Shown here piece after piece: positions 1 through 7,425 of a stretch of 21,512 nt of DNA. The translations under genes were made by a program, and so were the position numbers. The stretch is from CAYJAZ01 sp964369165 (lineage in GTDB: Bacteria > Desulfobacterota > Desulfovibrionia > Desulfovibrionales > Desulfovibrionaceae). Under the pieces are notes generated by a model. The model was not told the DNA's origin and ran no database searches. It saw only the letters and a list, made by a program, of their open reading frames with translations. The stretch covers positions 1-21,512 of the forward strand of contig CAYJFE010000048.1 in NCBI GenBank assembly GCA_964369165.1. The letters are read 5' to 3'. Numbering within the stretch: position 1 is the stretch's first letter; the number at the start of each line of letters is the position of its first letter.

Positions 1-6
1 TCTGTT

Positions 7-2886
7 CTAATCAAGGCTAAACACTTTTTTAGATTCTAAGAGTTCTTTGAAATCACTTTCTGGCATTGGTCTTGCAAAATAATATCCCTGTGCATAGTCG
101 CTTTGGATTTCTCTTAACCATAAAGCTTGTTCTTTTGTTTCAACACCTTCAGCTACAACCCTCATATTTAAATCTTTTGCCATTCTTATAACATTATTGA
201 CAACTGCTTTATTTTTCTCTTCTTTTCCTTCTAAGTCAAAAAAAGCTTTGTCAAGTTTAAGAACGTCAGCTTCAATAGTGCTTATTCTATTTAGCGATGA
301 AACGCCTGCACCAAAATCATCTATTGAAACGCAAAAGCCACATTCTTTCAATTCTTGCACTACACATAAGAACAGTTTTGGATCCCTTTCCACTGCGCTT
401 TCTGTCAGTTCAAATTCAATTTGTTTAGGATTAATTGCATATACATCAATAAGCTCAGCAATGTGAGGGATAAGATCTTCTGCAACAATGGAATAGGCTG
501 ATAAGTTGACAGAAATTCTTGGTATATCCATTTTCTTTTCATTTTCAACTATAAATCTGCAGACTTCTTCTAACACATAAAGATCCAAGGAAAGAATAAA
601 ACCATTTTGTTCAAAAACAGGAATAAATTCATCAGGGAATATAGTGCGCCCTTCTTTTGGAAACCAACGCACAAGGGCTTCTGCGCCGCCCACTTCTAAA
701 GTATCGAAATCAATTTTAGGCTGATAAACAACTGAAAATTCACGATTTTTCATTGCTTCTTTCATGCGGAAAGTCACGTTAAGCTTGTTTTCATAGTATT
801 TTTTCATGCTATCATCAAACTTAACAAAAGTCGTCTTATGCTCAACCTTGCTTTGCCTGCGCGCATTTTCTGCTTGTGCTAAATACGAGCTAGGAAGTTC
901 ATTTCTATCAGATATTGTTACGATACCAAAGGATAAAGAAAGATTATATTTTTCGCCAACTATTTTTTGAATGCTTGGAATAATGTGCTTATCGCAAATG
1001 TCTTCTATAAGACCACCTTCAGCTATGCGTCTTACTATCACGAATTGATCGTCTACTTTTCGGCATAAAAAAGCTTCTGTACCTTCAAAAGCTTCTTCTA
1101 AAGCTCTGGCAATATTGAGAAGAACTTGTGTACCCTGCTCTTCGCCAAAATGAGTATTAATACTTTTAAACATATCGATATCAAATGTGATAAGCTCGTA
1201 TGTATTATCAGGAGCTGTAATGACTTTTTTCTTTGCTTCATATATTAATTTTCTTAAAGTCATAAGAGAAGTAAGTCTATCTGTTTCGTAGGCCTTTTGA
1301 AGTTCTCTACGTCTTTTTCTTTGAAAGCGTAAAGACACATATAAAACACCAGAAAGAATAACAAAAATGCATATTATAATATTAGCTATATTGTCTAAAA
1401 CTAGATCTTTAAAGCTCGATTTATGAAGATGATTAACTTGATTTTGCATTACAATTTCTTCGAATTCTCGTGTTGAGATATTATCAAGCATTATATTAAA
1501 AATAGGAGCATATTCTTCGGCAATGGCATTAGCAAAACTCAAATGAAGATCTAAGTCAAAATCTGCTGAAAAAGTAAAAGAAGTGTCTTCACCCAAATAT
1601 GAATTTGAATAAGTAGAAGATAATTGAGTCATGATAATCATGTCAACTTCTTTATTTTTATATGCTTCAAGCAATTGAGAAAACGTTTCAAAAAATACAA
1701 AGGAATTTTCTGTTGCTCTTGATAAATACAAATCAAAATCGGTGTAGAGATATTTCAAGGCTCCTATTTTAGGCGACACATTTTCTATGTCTTCAAAACT
1801 CATTTTACCTGTGATTTTTTCCCTAGGTACCATAGCTATTATAGGTAAATGAATATAACTTTGGCTTGGAGTGAAATTTTGGGTAAAATATTCAGAGTCG
1901 CCAGCTGCAGCAAGGCTTATATCGCAATTAGCATGCACTGATAGCATATTTGAATTTGAATAAGGATAATATTCCACTTTGAAATTATAAATTTCGGCTA
2001 ATCTATTCATCACATCAACAAGAGCACCGTCTGCTTGACCGTCTTCGCCAGTAAAAGTGAGTGGTCTTGCAATTTCATGATAGGCAACTTTAAAAGTTTT
2101 CTTCTGTAAAAAGTCTAACTCTTCTTGAGTCAAACTTCTATGGAAAGAATGATAGGCCTTACCCATATATTTAGTACGAAGTTTTTCAAAAAAATTGCCT
2201 TCAGTTGTAATTATTTTATAGACTGCTTGATCAAGCCTATCCATCATGTCTTTTTTTTCGGGAAGTGAGAGTAAGTAGGTATAACCAATATCAAAGTTCA
2301 CAACATTATTATAATTAGACACATCTGCATCTGAGGAATAAGCTAGATAATAATCTGCTTCAAGTTCTTTATATGTAGTTAAATCACCAATGACATAGTT
2401 CATTGAAATATTATGTTTTTTAAGGTAATTATCTAAGGCTTCATTAGCTATATTACCTTCATAAGTCGCTACAGTTTTTCCGTTAATAAGTTCAGGGGTA
2501 TCATAAATCGTATTTTGTGTTGTAGGAGCCATAAGGCTTGTTTGTACAATATTGAGAGGGGTTTGAAGATAGAGGTATTTTTCTGCACGCTCAGGTGTAT
2601 GGAAGTAAAAACCAATAATATCTACTTCACCTTTTTCTAAAGCTTTAAATATATCGTCTTTAATTTCAATAAATTCAAATTTGAAATGGCTAATCTCTTC
2701 AACTTTTTTAAGAATTTCATAACCATAGCCTTCATTGCCAACATTATTAATATCAATGACTAAATCATCGTTCTTAATGTAACCAACTCGTATAAGTTCG
2801 TCATTTTCACGAGCAAAAGCTACAGCGCTAGTGAAAAAAAGCACTATGCCAAACACGAAAAACATTGAAAATAAAGGCTTCTTCAT
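7..2886 (-). CDS. Periplasmic-sensing c-di-GMP phosphodiesterase: two solute-binding domains, degenerate GGDEF, intact EAL
   Basis: A 959-residue membrane protein predicted to hydrolyse cyclic-di-GMP in response to a periplasmic ligand. Residues 1-25 are a signal peptide ending AFA. Residues about 27-245 and 255-485 look like two tandem family-3 solute-binding (SBP_bac_3) domains, and about 498-520 are a transmembrane helix. The GGDEF domain follows, but its signature near residue 612 reads RKVDDQF, losing both glycines and the metal/catalytic pattern, so cyclase activity is unlikely. The EAL domain (about 700-955) keeps EALVRW (E near 733), the Asn of SVNLSA, ELTES, IDDFGAG (near 855), KLDKAF, AEGVET and QGYYFARPMP, which is the full metal and catalytic set. 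The start has an AGGA about 11 bases upstream. It lies downstream of, and co-oriented with, another EAL gene but has its own consensus promoter. The ligand cannot be deduced; amino acid-like molecules are typical of SBP_bac_3. Confidence 0.9.
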   Translation of the reverse strand: MKKPLFSMFFVFGIVLFFTSAVAFARENDELIRVGYIKNDDLVIDINNVGNEGYGYEILKKVEEISHFKFEFIEIKDDIFKALEKGEVDIIGFYFHTPERAEKYLYLQTPLNIVQTSLMAPTTQNTIYDTPELINGKTVATYEGNIANEALDNYLKKHNISMNYVIGDLTTYKELEADYYLAYSSDADVSNYNNVVNFDIGYTYLLSLPEKKDMMDRLDQAVYKIITTEGNFFEKLRTKYMGKAYHSFHRSLTQEELDFLQKKTFKVAYHEIARPLTFTGEDGQADGALVDVMNRLAEIYNFKVEYYPYSNSNMLSVHANCDISLAAAGDSEYFTQNFTPSQSYIHLPIIAMVPREKITGKMSFEDIENVSPKIGALKYLYTDFDLYLSRATENSFVFFETFSQLLEAYKNKEVDMIIMTQLSSTYSNSYLGEDTSFTFSADFDLDLHLSFANAIAEEYAPIFNIMLDNISTREFEEIVMQNQVNHLHKSSFKDLVLDNIANIIICIFVILSGVLYVSLRFQRKRRRELQKAYETDRLTSLMTLRKLIYEAKKKVITAPDNTYELITFDIDMFKSINTHFGEEQGTQVLLNIARALEEAFEGTEAFLCRKVDDQFVIVRRIAEGGLIEDICDKHIIPSIQKIVGEKYNLSLSFGIVTISDRNELPSSYLAQAENARRQSKVEHKTTFVKFDDSMKKYYENKLNVTFRMKEAMKNREFSVVYQPKIDFDTLEVGGAEALVRWFPKEGRTIFPDEFIPVFEQNGFILSLDLYVLEEVCRFIVENEKKMDIPRISVNLSAYSIVAEDLIPHIAELIDVYAINPKQIEFELTESAVERDPKLFLCVVQELKECGFCVSIDDFGAGVSSLNRISTIEADVLKLDKAFFDLEGKEEKNKAVVNNVIRMAKDLNMRVVAEGVETKEQALWLREIQSDYAQGYYFARPMPESDFKELLESKKVFSLD

Positions 2887-2913
2887 AAACTAATCCTAAT
2901 GCTAAAAACAAAA

Positions 2914-2946
2914 AACCTACTTTATAGTTAACTATAAAAGTAGGTT
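2914..2946 (-). promoter_or_regulatory. Near-perfect palindrome plus T-tract in the leader of the periplasmic EAL gene (attenuator or operator)
   Basis: Arms AACCTACTTTATAGTT (2914-2929) and AACTATAAAAGTAGGTT (2930-2946) are reverse complements apart from one extra base. On the minus strand the palindrome is followed directly by a run of T (TTTTTGTTTTT), the form of an intrinsic terminator. Its upstream edge overlaps the transcription start predicted from the promoter at 2949-2977, and its downstream edge is about 27 bases before the start codon of the 959-residue protein. It may be an attenuator, a +1 operator, or the terminator of the upstream gene used in its neighbour's leader. The symmetry is seen directly; the role is inferred. 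Confidence 0.6.
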
Positions 2947-2948
2947 GG

Positions 2949-2977
2949 ATTATATAATGCTCTATAACTAATGTCAA
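2949..2977 (-). promoter_or_regulatory. Perfect-consensus sigma-70 promoter for the periplasmic EAL gene
   Basis: On the minus strand TTGACA (2972-2977) is separated by exactly 17 bases from TATAAT (2949-2954), matching the vegetative consensus at all 12 positions. The predicted start is near 2942, inside the palindrome at 2914-2946, giving a leader of about 56 bases. A promoter this strong for a signalling gene suggests that something downstream restrains it. Confidence 0.8.
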
Positions 2978-3050
2978 GAGCAATTAATTTTATTTAGTTC
3001 TCCAAAAAATTCAATAAGCTAATAGTTATTACTCAAAATGCTATATATTT

Positions 3051-5171
3051 TTATGAATTGAGTAGTTCTAAAAACTTAGAACTTGGCATTGGTCTTGCCA
3101 TATAATAGCCTTGCACAGTATCACAGCCTAAATCAGTAACGATTTCAAGCTGTTCTTTTGTTTCCACACCTTCAACAGTGACATGAAGATTCAATTTTTT
3201 ACTCATTTGAACTATCATTTCTAAGATAAAGAGCGATCTTTCGTCGCCATCGACAAAATCAACAAAAGAAGCATCAATTTTAAGCTCGTTTACAGAAACA
3301 TTTTTAAGCATACTCAATGATGAATAGCCGCTACCAAAATCATCCATAGAAATAATAACGCCTGATTCTTGCAAGCTTGAAAGAATTCTTTGTATGGTGC
3401 TGATGTCATTATAGTATGCACTTTCTGTAAATTCTAAACACAAGCGAGATGGCTCTAATTCATACTTTGCTAACAATTTAAGTATAGTTTCTTGCAGATC
3501 AAGGCTATAAATATTTGACCTTGAAACGTTCACAGATATAGGGATTTCAATATTATTGTGTTTTATAAAAGCGCAGGCCTCTTCCCACACATAATAATCA
3601 AGACTACGTATAAAGCCATTTTGTTCAAATAAAGGAATGAAGACAGCGGGGCTCAGTAGTTTTTCATGCTTATGGTTCCAACGCACTAGGGCTTCAGCAC
3701 CGCAGATTTCTAATGTCTTTAAATTGTACTTTGGTTGATAATAAATTTCAAATTCTTTTCTTAATAAACCTCTTTGCATATCTTGCGACAATAAGCGGTT
3801 CATATTTACCTTTGCTTCCATTTCATCAGTATATTGCCCACAATGTACGCCAAAACTCCCCTTGCAAGAGTTCGCTGCTAGAATAGCTTTATCATGCATA
3901 AGCGCAATATCTTCATTTATATCTTTAATAATATATTCACCAAAGACAAAATTAATTGGAATATCAGAAGAATAGTCAGCAATATTAGCCATCAGTTTAT
4001 CTTGAAATTCTTTAATCATCTCCTGTTTATTTTCACACACAACAGCATAGCTTGCGCCAATAGTTCTTGTGTATGTACTATGAAGAATATTTTTAAATTC
4101 ACGGTCAATAAAGGCCGCAATACGCCTTATAAGCTTGTCACCACTAGGCACGCCGGCTATAGAATTGAATGATTTAAAATCTTCAATATCAATCACAAGG
4201 AAGAGAAATTCTTTATCATCCTCTTCTTTAAGTGTGATTTCAACCTTCTCATAAAAATATTCTTTTGAATATAAACCAGTCATTTTATCATAAATAACAT
4301 GAGAAAGAGTTTTTTGAGCCTGCTCTAATCTATTTATTGTTTCTTCCAGTAAATGTTGGTGTATACGCTCTTTAATTATTACATCATCTACGTCTTTTAC
4401 AACAAGCAAAGAACGTACTACTTCTCCGCCATCGTATTCAACTGAGTAAAATTTCATCTCTGTATTTCTGTATACATTATCAACAAGTTTTGAAATTACG
4501 AGAGTTTTTTCTGTATTTGTCTTAAAAAATTCTTTTAAATTTGGAACATCGAAAAATTCTTTAAAGTCTTCTACACATTCAGGAGCTATAAGATGATTTA
4601 CAAAATAGCCTAACATCGTTGAATAGTGCATAGGCACATTTACTTTATTTGGGTGCAAGAAAGAATCTGTACTTTGCTCTAATTGAACATGACCTGTTCT
4701 AAAGTCAAAAGAGTAGATAGAATAATAGTTTTCTTTGAGAATATGCGGCAGATTGGAAAATGTAAGCTGTTGAATTTTTGAAAGTTTTGTTTCAGTTACA
4801 TCGTTTTGATAGCCCTCTATTGCATAGCCATTTACAAAGTCTTTTACAACAGAGCCGCCGCATTGAGCGTATCTACTTTTTCCATGCTTATCTTCCCAAA
4901 CAAAAAGAATTTCTGATGGAACTCCTGATAGAATTTGTGCTGTAGCAGACTGAATAAGTTTTTGATACTCATCAGAAATTTTACTGTTCCAGACCACATA
5001 TAGTTCTTCAGCTGATAAATTTTCTTCTAGTTCAAATAAGGCAAAAAACGCTTTATCAGCATAAAGACGTGGTGGTTTATTGTTTTCAAGCTCTAGTCGC
5101 CACAGTGCTGATTGAGCATTAATAAGAATTTCTTCACATCGCTCGTATGTTTTTATTGAATAACTAGTCAT
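3051..5171 (-). CDS. Cytosolic PAS-like / degenerate GGDEF / EAL phosphodiesterase
   Basis: A 706-residue protein with no signal peptide or membrane helix, predicted to be a cytosolic cyclic-di-GMP phosphodiesterase. Residues about 15-125 resemble a PAS fold. Residues 130-285 are a less clear sensory segment ending in a helix. A GGDEF domain (about 290-440) begins with DKMTGLYS, but the active-site loop near residue 371 reads RTIGASYA instead of RxGGDEF, so it is probably inactive. The EAL domain (about 465-703) retains EALVRW (E near 493), SVNVSR, EFTESA, MDDFGSG, LKIDASF, VEGVET and QGYYMARPMP. Its C-terminal half is clearly paralogous to the neighbouring 959-residue protein. The start has AAAGGGAA upstream, and a promoter candidate lies at 5209-5237. 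No strong terminator is seen directly after the stop; only a weak 5-bp hairpin with T-run near 3013-3030. Confidence 0.9.
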   Translation of the reverse strand: MTSYSIKTYERCEEILINAQSALWRLELENNKPPRLYADKAFFALFELEENLSAEELYVVWNSKISDEYQKLIQSATAQILSGVPSEILFVWEDKHGKSRYAQCGGSVVKDFVNGYAIEGYQNDVTETKLSKIQQLTFSNLPHILKENYYSIYSFDFRTGHVQLEQSTDSFLHPNKVNVPMHYSTMLGYFVNHLIAPECVEDFKEFFDVPNLKEFFKTNTEKTLVISKLVDNVYRNTEMKFYSVEYDGGEVVRSLLVVKDVDDVIIKERIHQHLLEETINRLEQAQKTLSHVIYDKMTGLYSKEYFYEKVEITLKEEDDKEFLFLVIDIEDFKSFNSIAGVPSGDKLIRRIAAFIDREFKNILHSTYTRTIGASYAVVCENKQEMIKEFQDKLMANIADYSSDIPINFVFGEYIIKDINEDIALMHDKAILAANSCKGSFGVHCGQYTDEMEAKVNMNRLLSQDMQRGLLRKEFEIYYQPKYNLKTLEICGAEALVRWNHKHEKLLSPAVFIPLFEQNGFIRSLDYYVWEEACAFIKHNNIEIPISVNVSRSNIYSLDLQETILKLLAKYELEPSRLCLEFTESAYYNDISTIQRILSSLQESGVIISMDDFGSGYSSLSMLKNVSVNELKIDASFVDFVDGDERSLFILEMIVQMSKKLNLHVTVEGVETKEQLEIVTDLGCDTVQGYYMARPMPSSKFLELLNS

Positions 5172-5208
5172 AATTTTTCCCTTTGTTTATCACAGTAAAG
5201 GCATTCAA

Positions 5209-5237
5209 TATATACAAAATTCAACAAATAAGGTCAA
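5209..5237 (-). promoter_or_regulatory. Promoter candidate for the PAS-GGDEF-EAL gene
   Basis: On the minus strand TTGACC (5232-5237), 17 bases, then TATATA (5209-5214). This implies a leader of about 30 bases that holds the AGGG-type ribosome-binding site. Confidence 0.55.
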
Positions 5238-5377
5238 GCAAATATTATGTGCATATTTTTTGCCTAGAAATTTTTGAGCAACAAGCACTTAGAGTTTATT
5301 TAATAAACAAGAGGAATTTATGTATCCTTTGCACATCAGGATGATATGTCAGAAATAGGATATTGAAAATTTACCTA

Positions 5378-5405
5378 TTGACTTTTTTCATTTTTCAATT
5401 ATATT
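5378..5405 (+). promoter_or_regulatory. Promoter candidate for the diguanylate cyclase gene
   Basis: TTGACT (5378-5383), 16 bases, then TATATT (5400-5405). The predicted start near 5412 gives a leader of about 160 bases that contains the inverted repeat at 5425-5447. Confidence 0.5.
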
Positions 5406-5424
5406 TTAAATGGATATAAGGTGT

Positions 5425-5447
5425 ATCCAATGTATTTACACTTGGAT
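5425..5447. repeat. Inverted repeat in the leader of the diguanylate cyclase gene
   Basis: ATCCAATGTA, TT, TACACTTGGAT: arms match except for one extra base. It overlaps a second, smaller dyad (GGATA...TATCC, 5412-5428). It could be an operator or an RNA hairpin; there is no T-run, so it is not a typical terminator. Confidence 0.45.
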
Positions 5448-5570
5448 GTACTGCTTTTGATATTGCCAAATTAATCCTTTGCTATGCTTCAACTATATAT
5501 GGTGAATTTGTAAAATTTGAGCAAAGATATAAAGAGTTTATTATTAAACTAATAACACGGAGATCGTGCT

Positions 5571-6881
5571 ATGAAAATATTTGTAAATTGGCTCAACAAT
5601 GCGACAATAAGAAAAAAATTCCTTCCTTTACAATTAGTTGTGAGTGTGAATGTTGTTCTCCTCAGCTTATTTTCTTTTTTTGCAATCACAACGCTAAACA
5701 ATTCTTCTGAAAATATCATTACTGAAAATGTAAGACATAAAGAAGACTTAAGTGCAATTATCAGAAATATGTATGTCTGCCGCGTATTAGGACGAGATAT
5801 TTTATTTGCTCAAGATGAGAAGGTTAAAGATAAATATTATGATGATTATATTGCGGCTTTTGATTCTCTCGATAAAAAAATGGACGCTTATGCAAAAAGT
5901 CTAAAAGGCGCACAACTCACTGAATTCACACGCATTATCGAAGAGAAAAATATATATAAAGATAGCATGATTTTATCGGCAGATATTTGGCTTGCTAATG
6001 GCAACTATGATGAAGCCTTATACGCCTTACAAGTTGTGACTCCTATTGCGAATGAATTTTTTGGCAGCATAGACAAGTATTCAGCTGAAGAAGAAGAAAT
6101 TATGACTCAAGCTCTTAGTCGAAATGATGATCTTGTATTTGCAATATTAATTTCGGGAATAGTTTTTAGCTCAATCATCATATTAGGTGTTGTATTCTTT
6201 ACAAGATTTTTTGCAAAAAATATGAGCTCGAGTCTTATCAAACTCGAAAAATCACTCTCTCTCATAGCTGAAACCGGCAATATGAAAATTAAAATCCCCA
6301 CAGAACTTTATACAAAAGACGAAGTTGGGAAAATAGCCTCTGTGTCAAATAAAATGAAAACTATGCTCTTAGAATATTCCTTTAATGACGCGCTTACAGG
6401 AGGATATAACGCAAAGGCATACCATGAAGAATTGAATGATATTTTTGCAGATAAAAATAAAGAACAAGAATTTTGGTGTGTTATTTCCGATATGAACAAC
6501 CTAAAACTCATAAACGATCATTTAGGCCATATTGAAGGAGATAATGCTTTGAGAAATTCATACTATGCTCTCAGTGCAATTTTTTCTAAATATGGAAAGA
6601 CCTTCCGCGTGGGTGGAGATGAATTTGTTTCACTTCTTACAGGCTGCACTAGAGAGGAATTAGACTTGATGATAGCAGAGGTTGTGGCGCAAATAAATAA
6701 AGCGAATAGAAATTCTGTCTATAAATATTCAATTGCAATAGGTGTTGATTATTTTATAGGAAATAGCGTATTGGAATATAATGAATTCTTTAAAACTGTT
6801 GATAAAAAAATGTATGATAATAAAATAGCTAGTAAACAATCAAGAATGACCTCAAGAGTAATAGAAAGTGAAAGTTTCTAG
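5571..6881 (+). CDS. Membrane-anchored diguanylate cyclase (four-helix sensor, HAMP, intact GGDEF)
   Basis: A 436-residue protein predicted to make cyclic-di-GMP from two GTP at the inner membrane. Helix 1 spans about 18-41. A helical extracytoplasmic segment (about 42-187) resembles four-helix-bundle MCP-type sensors. Helix 2 spans about 188-211, a HAMP-like linker 211-265, and a GGDEF domain about 268-430. The active site RVGGDEF (GGDEF at 348-352), the metal Asp in SDMNNLKLIND (D307) and N315/D316 are present. The usual inhibitory RxxD site five residues before GGDEF is absent (SKYG there), so feedback inhibition through the I-site is unlikely. GGAG lies 8 bases before the ATG. It is divergent from two EAL phosphodiesterase genes, suggesting an opposing pair of activities. 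The ligand is unknown. Confidence 0.88.
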   Translation: MKIFVNWLNNATIRKKFLPLQLVVSVNVVLLSLFSFFAITTLNNSSENIITENVRHKEDLSAIIRNMYVCRVLGRDILFAQDEKVKDKYYDDYIAAFDSLDKKMDAYAKSLKGAQLTEFTRIIEEKNIYKDSMILSADIWLANGNYDEALYALQVVTPIANEFFGSIDKYSAEEEEIMTQALSRNDDLVFAILISGIVFSSIIILGVVFFTRFFAKNMSSSLIKLEKSLSLIAETGNMKIKIPTELYTKDEVGKIASVSNKMKTMLLEYSFNDALTGGYNAKAYHEELNDIFADKNKEQEFWCVISDMNNLKLINDHLGHIEGDNALRNSYYALSAIFSKYGKTFRVGGDEFVSLLTGCTREELDLMIAEVVAQINKANRNSVYKYSIAIGVDYFIGNSVLEYNEFFKTVDKKMYDNKIASKQSRMTSRVIESESF

Positions 6882-6918
6882 ATAGCTTTTGAATCCTTCC
6901 TGTAAATAAACTACAAAA

Positions 6919-7203
6919 ATGAATAACACTATGACAACAAAAGATTTAGCTTACTCGCTTGAAGAATTGAAAATTCTACTTATGAAGGTAGAAGGCATTG
7001 TATATATTGAGGATAAGATTTATGCCTATAAAAATGCACAAATTCTTTTAGAAGAAAATACTCATCAAAAAACTATGCACACAAATGAGAAATATCTCAT
7101 TCCAAAATTTTCGCGCTCCTTTATGTTTTTGTCTGGTGATGAGAATGATATAGATGAATTTTATAAGAAATTTATGGTCTACTGTATGACTATGGGCGGC
7201 TAA
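6919..7203 (+). CDS. Small hypothetical protein downstream of the diguanylate cyclase
   Basis: A 94-residue ORF starting 37 bases after the cyclase stop and on the same strand. It has no signal peptide or membrane segment. The first half is an amphipathic helix-rich stretch (SLEELKILLMKVEGIVYIED), and the C-terminus ends in a hydrophobic, methionine-rich tail (YCMTMGG). I do not recognise the family. Base composition matches its neighbours. Weak points are the lack of a visible Shine-Dalgarno before either candidate ATG (6919 or 6931). It could be co-transcribed with the cyclase, or be a chance ORF. Confidence 0.5.
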   Translation: MNNTMTTKDLAYSLEELKILLMKVEGIVYIEDKIYAYKNAQILLEENTHQKTMHTNEKYLIPKFSRSFMFLSGDENDIDEFYKKFMVYCMTMGG

Positions 7204-7239
7204 ATATTTTTTTGCTATTTTATACAATTCAAAAAACAC

Positions 7240-7268
7240 TTGACATTTTTCCAGCTTAAATTTATATT
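7240..7268 (+). promoter_or_regulatory. Sigma-70 promoter of the aor operon
   Basis: TTGACA (7240-7245), 17 bases, TATATT (7263-7268): 11 of 12 consensus positions. The expected start near 7275 coincides with the 5' edge of the riboswitch-like fold, supporting both assignments. Confidence 0.75.
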
Positions 7269-7274
7269 TCTTTT

Positions 7275-7354
7275 AATCCGAGTTTAATAATGTTGGTATT
7301 AAACCTATGGGTATCAGCCGTTCACTTGATGCCTCCCACCTCTTGGAAAGGATT
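7275..7354 (+). ncRNA. Moco/Tuco (molybdenum or tungsten cofactor) riboswitch-like aptamer in the aor leader
   Basis: The leader folds into a compact structure closed by AATCC (7275-7279) with GGATT (7350-7354). Inside are a perfect 8-bp stem GTTTAATA/TATTAAAC (7282-7289 with 7297-7304) and a 7-bp stem GGTATCA/TGATGCC (7310-7316 with 7327-7333). The blocks TCCGAG, GATGCCTCCCA and GGAAAGGA match what I remember of the conserved core of the Moco RNA motif, a riboswitch class reported upstream of molybdenum- and tungsten-cofactor genes. Its position before a tungstopterin-type oxidoreductase fits. The assignment is from memory of the consensus plus the fold, not from a covariance search. Confidence 0.65.
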
Positions 7355-7367
7355 TGTTGTTGCTTTG

Positions 7368-7393
7368 GCAGACAAATCTTTTTTTTTGTCTGC
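7368..7393 (+). promoter_or_regulatory. Hairpin between the aptamer and the aor start (possible expression platform)
   Basis: GCAGACAAA (7368-7376) and TTTGTCTGC (7385-7393) form a 9-bp stem with a T-rich 8-base loop. The following sequence (TATTTAACC) lacks a strong U-run, so termination would be weak. Separately, CCTCC at 7332-7336 in the aptamer is fully complementary to the aor Shine-Dalgarno GGAGG at 7417-7421, so translational control is also possible. Confidence 0.45.
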
Positions 7394-7425
7394 TATTTAA
7401 CCTAACTTTTATAAATGGAGGTTTT

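Larger units (their letters stand above)
5238..5570. other. Divergent intergenic region rich in short inverted repeats
   Basis: No substantial gene is present between the two divergent c-di-GMP genes. What is visible is GTTTATT-T-AATAAAC at 5294-5308; repeated TGTATCC/GGATGTA words at 5321-5327, 5422-5428 and 5444-5450; a 12-codon ORF (5320-5358) behind a GAGGA; and the promoter and inverted repeat listed separately. This is consistent with a regulated divergent promoter region, but no known operator is recognised. Confidence 0.4.

Noticed and set aside
3894..4172. ORF antisense to the PAS-GGDEF-EAL gene
   Set aside because: Shadow frame of a well-supported gene; no ribosome-binding site or recognisable family.
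5320..5358. 12-codon ORF behind GAGGA, possible leader peptide
   Set aside because: It is upstream of the predicted cyclase promoter, has no biased composition or adjacent attenuator, and could arise by chance.
7354..7425. Upstream in-frame extension of aor (24 extra codons)
   Set aside because: It would overlap the riboswitch-like leader and its hairpin; the ATG at 7426 has GGAGG and starts at the conserved AOR N-terminus.
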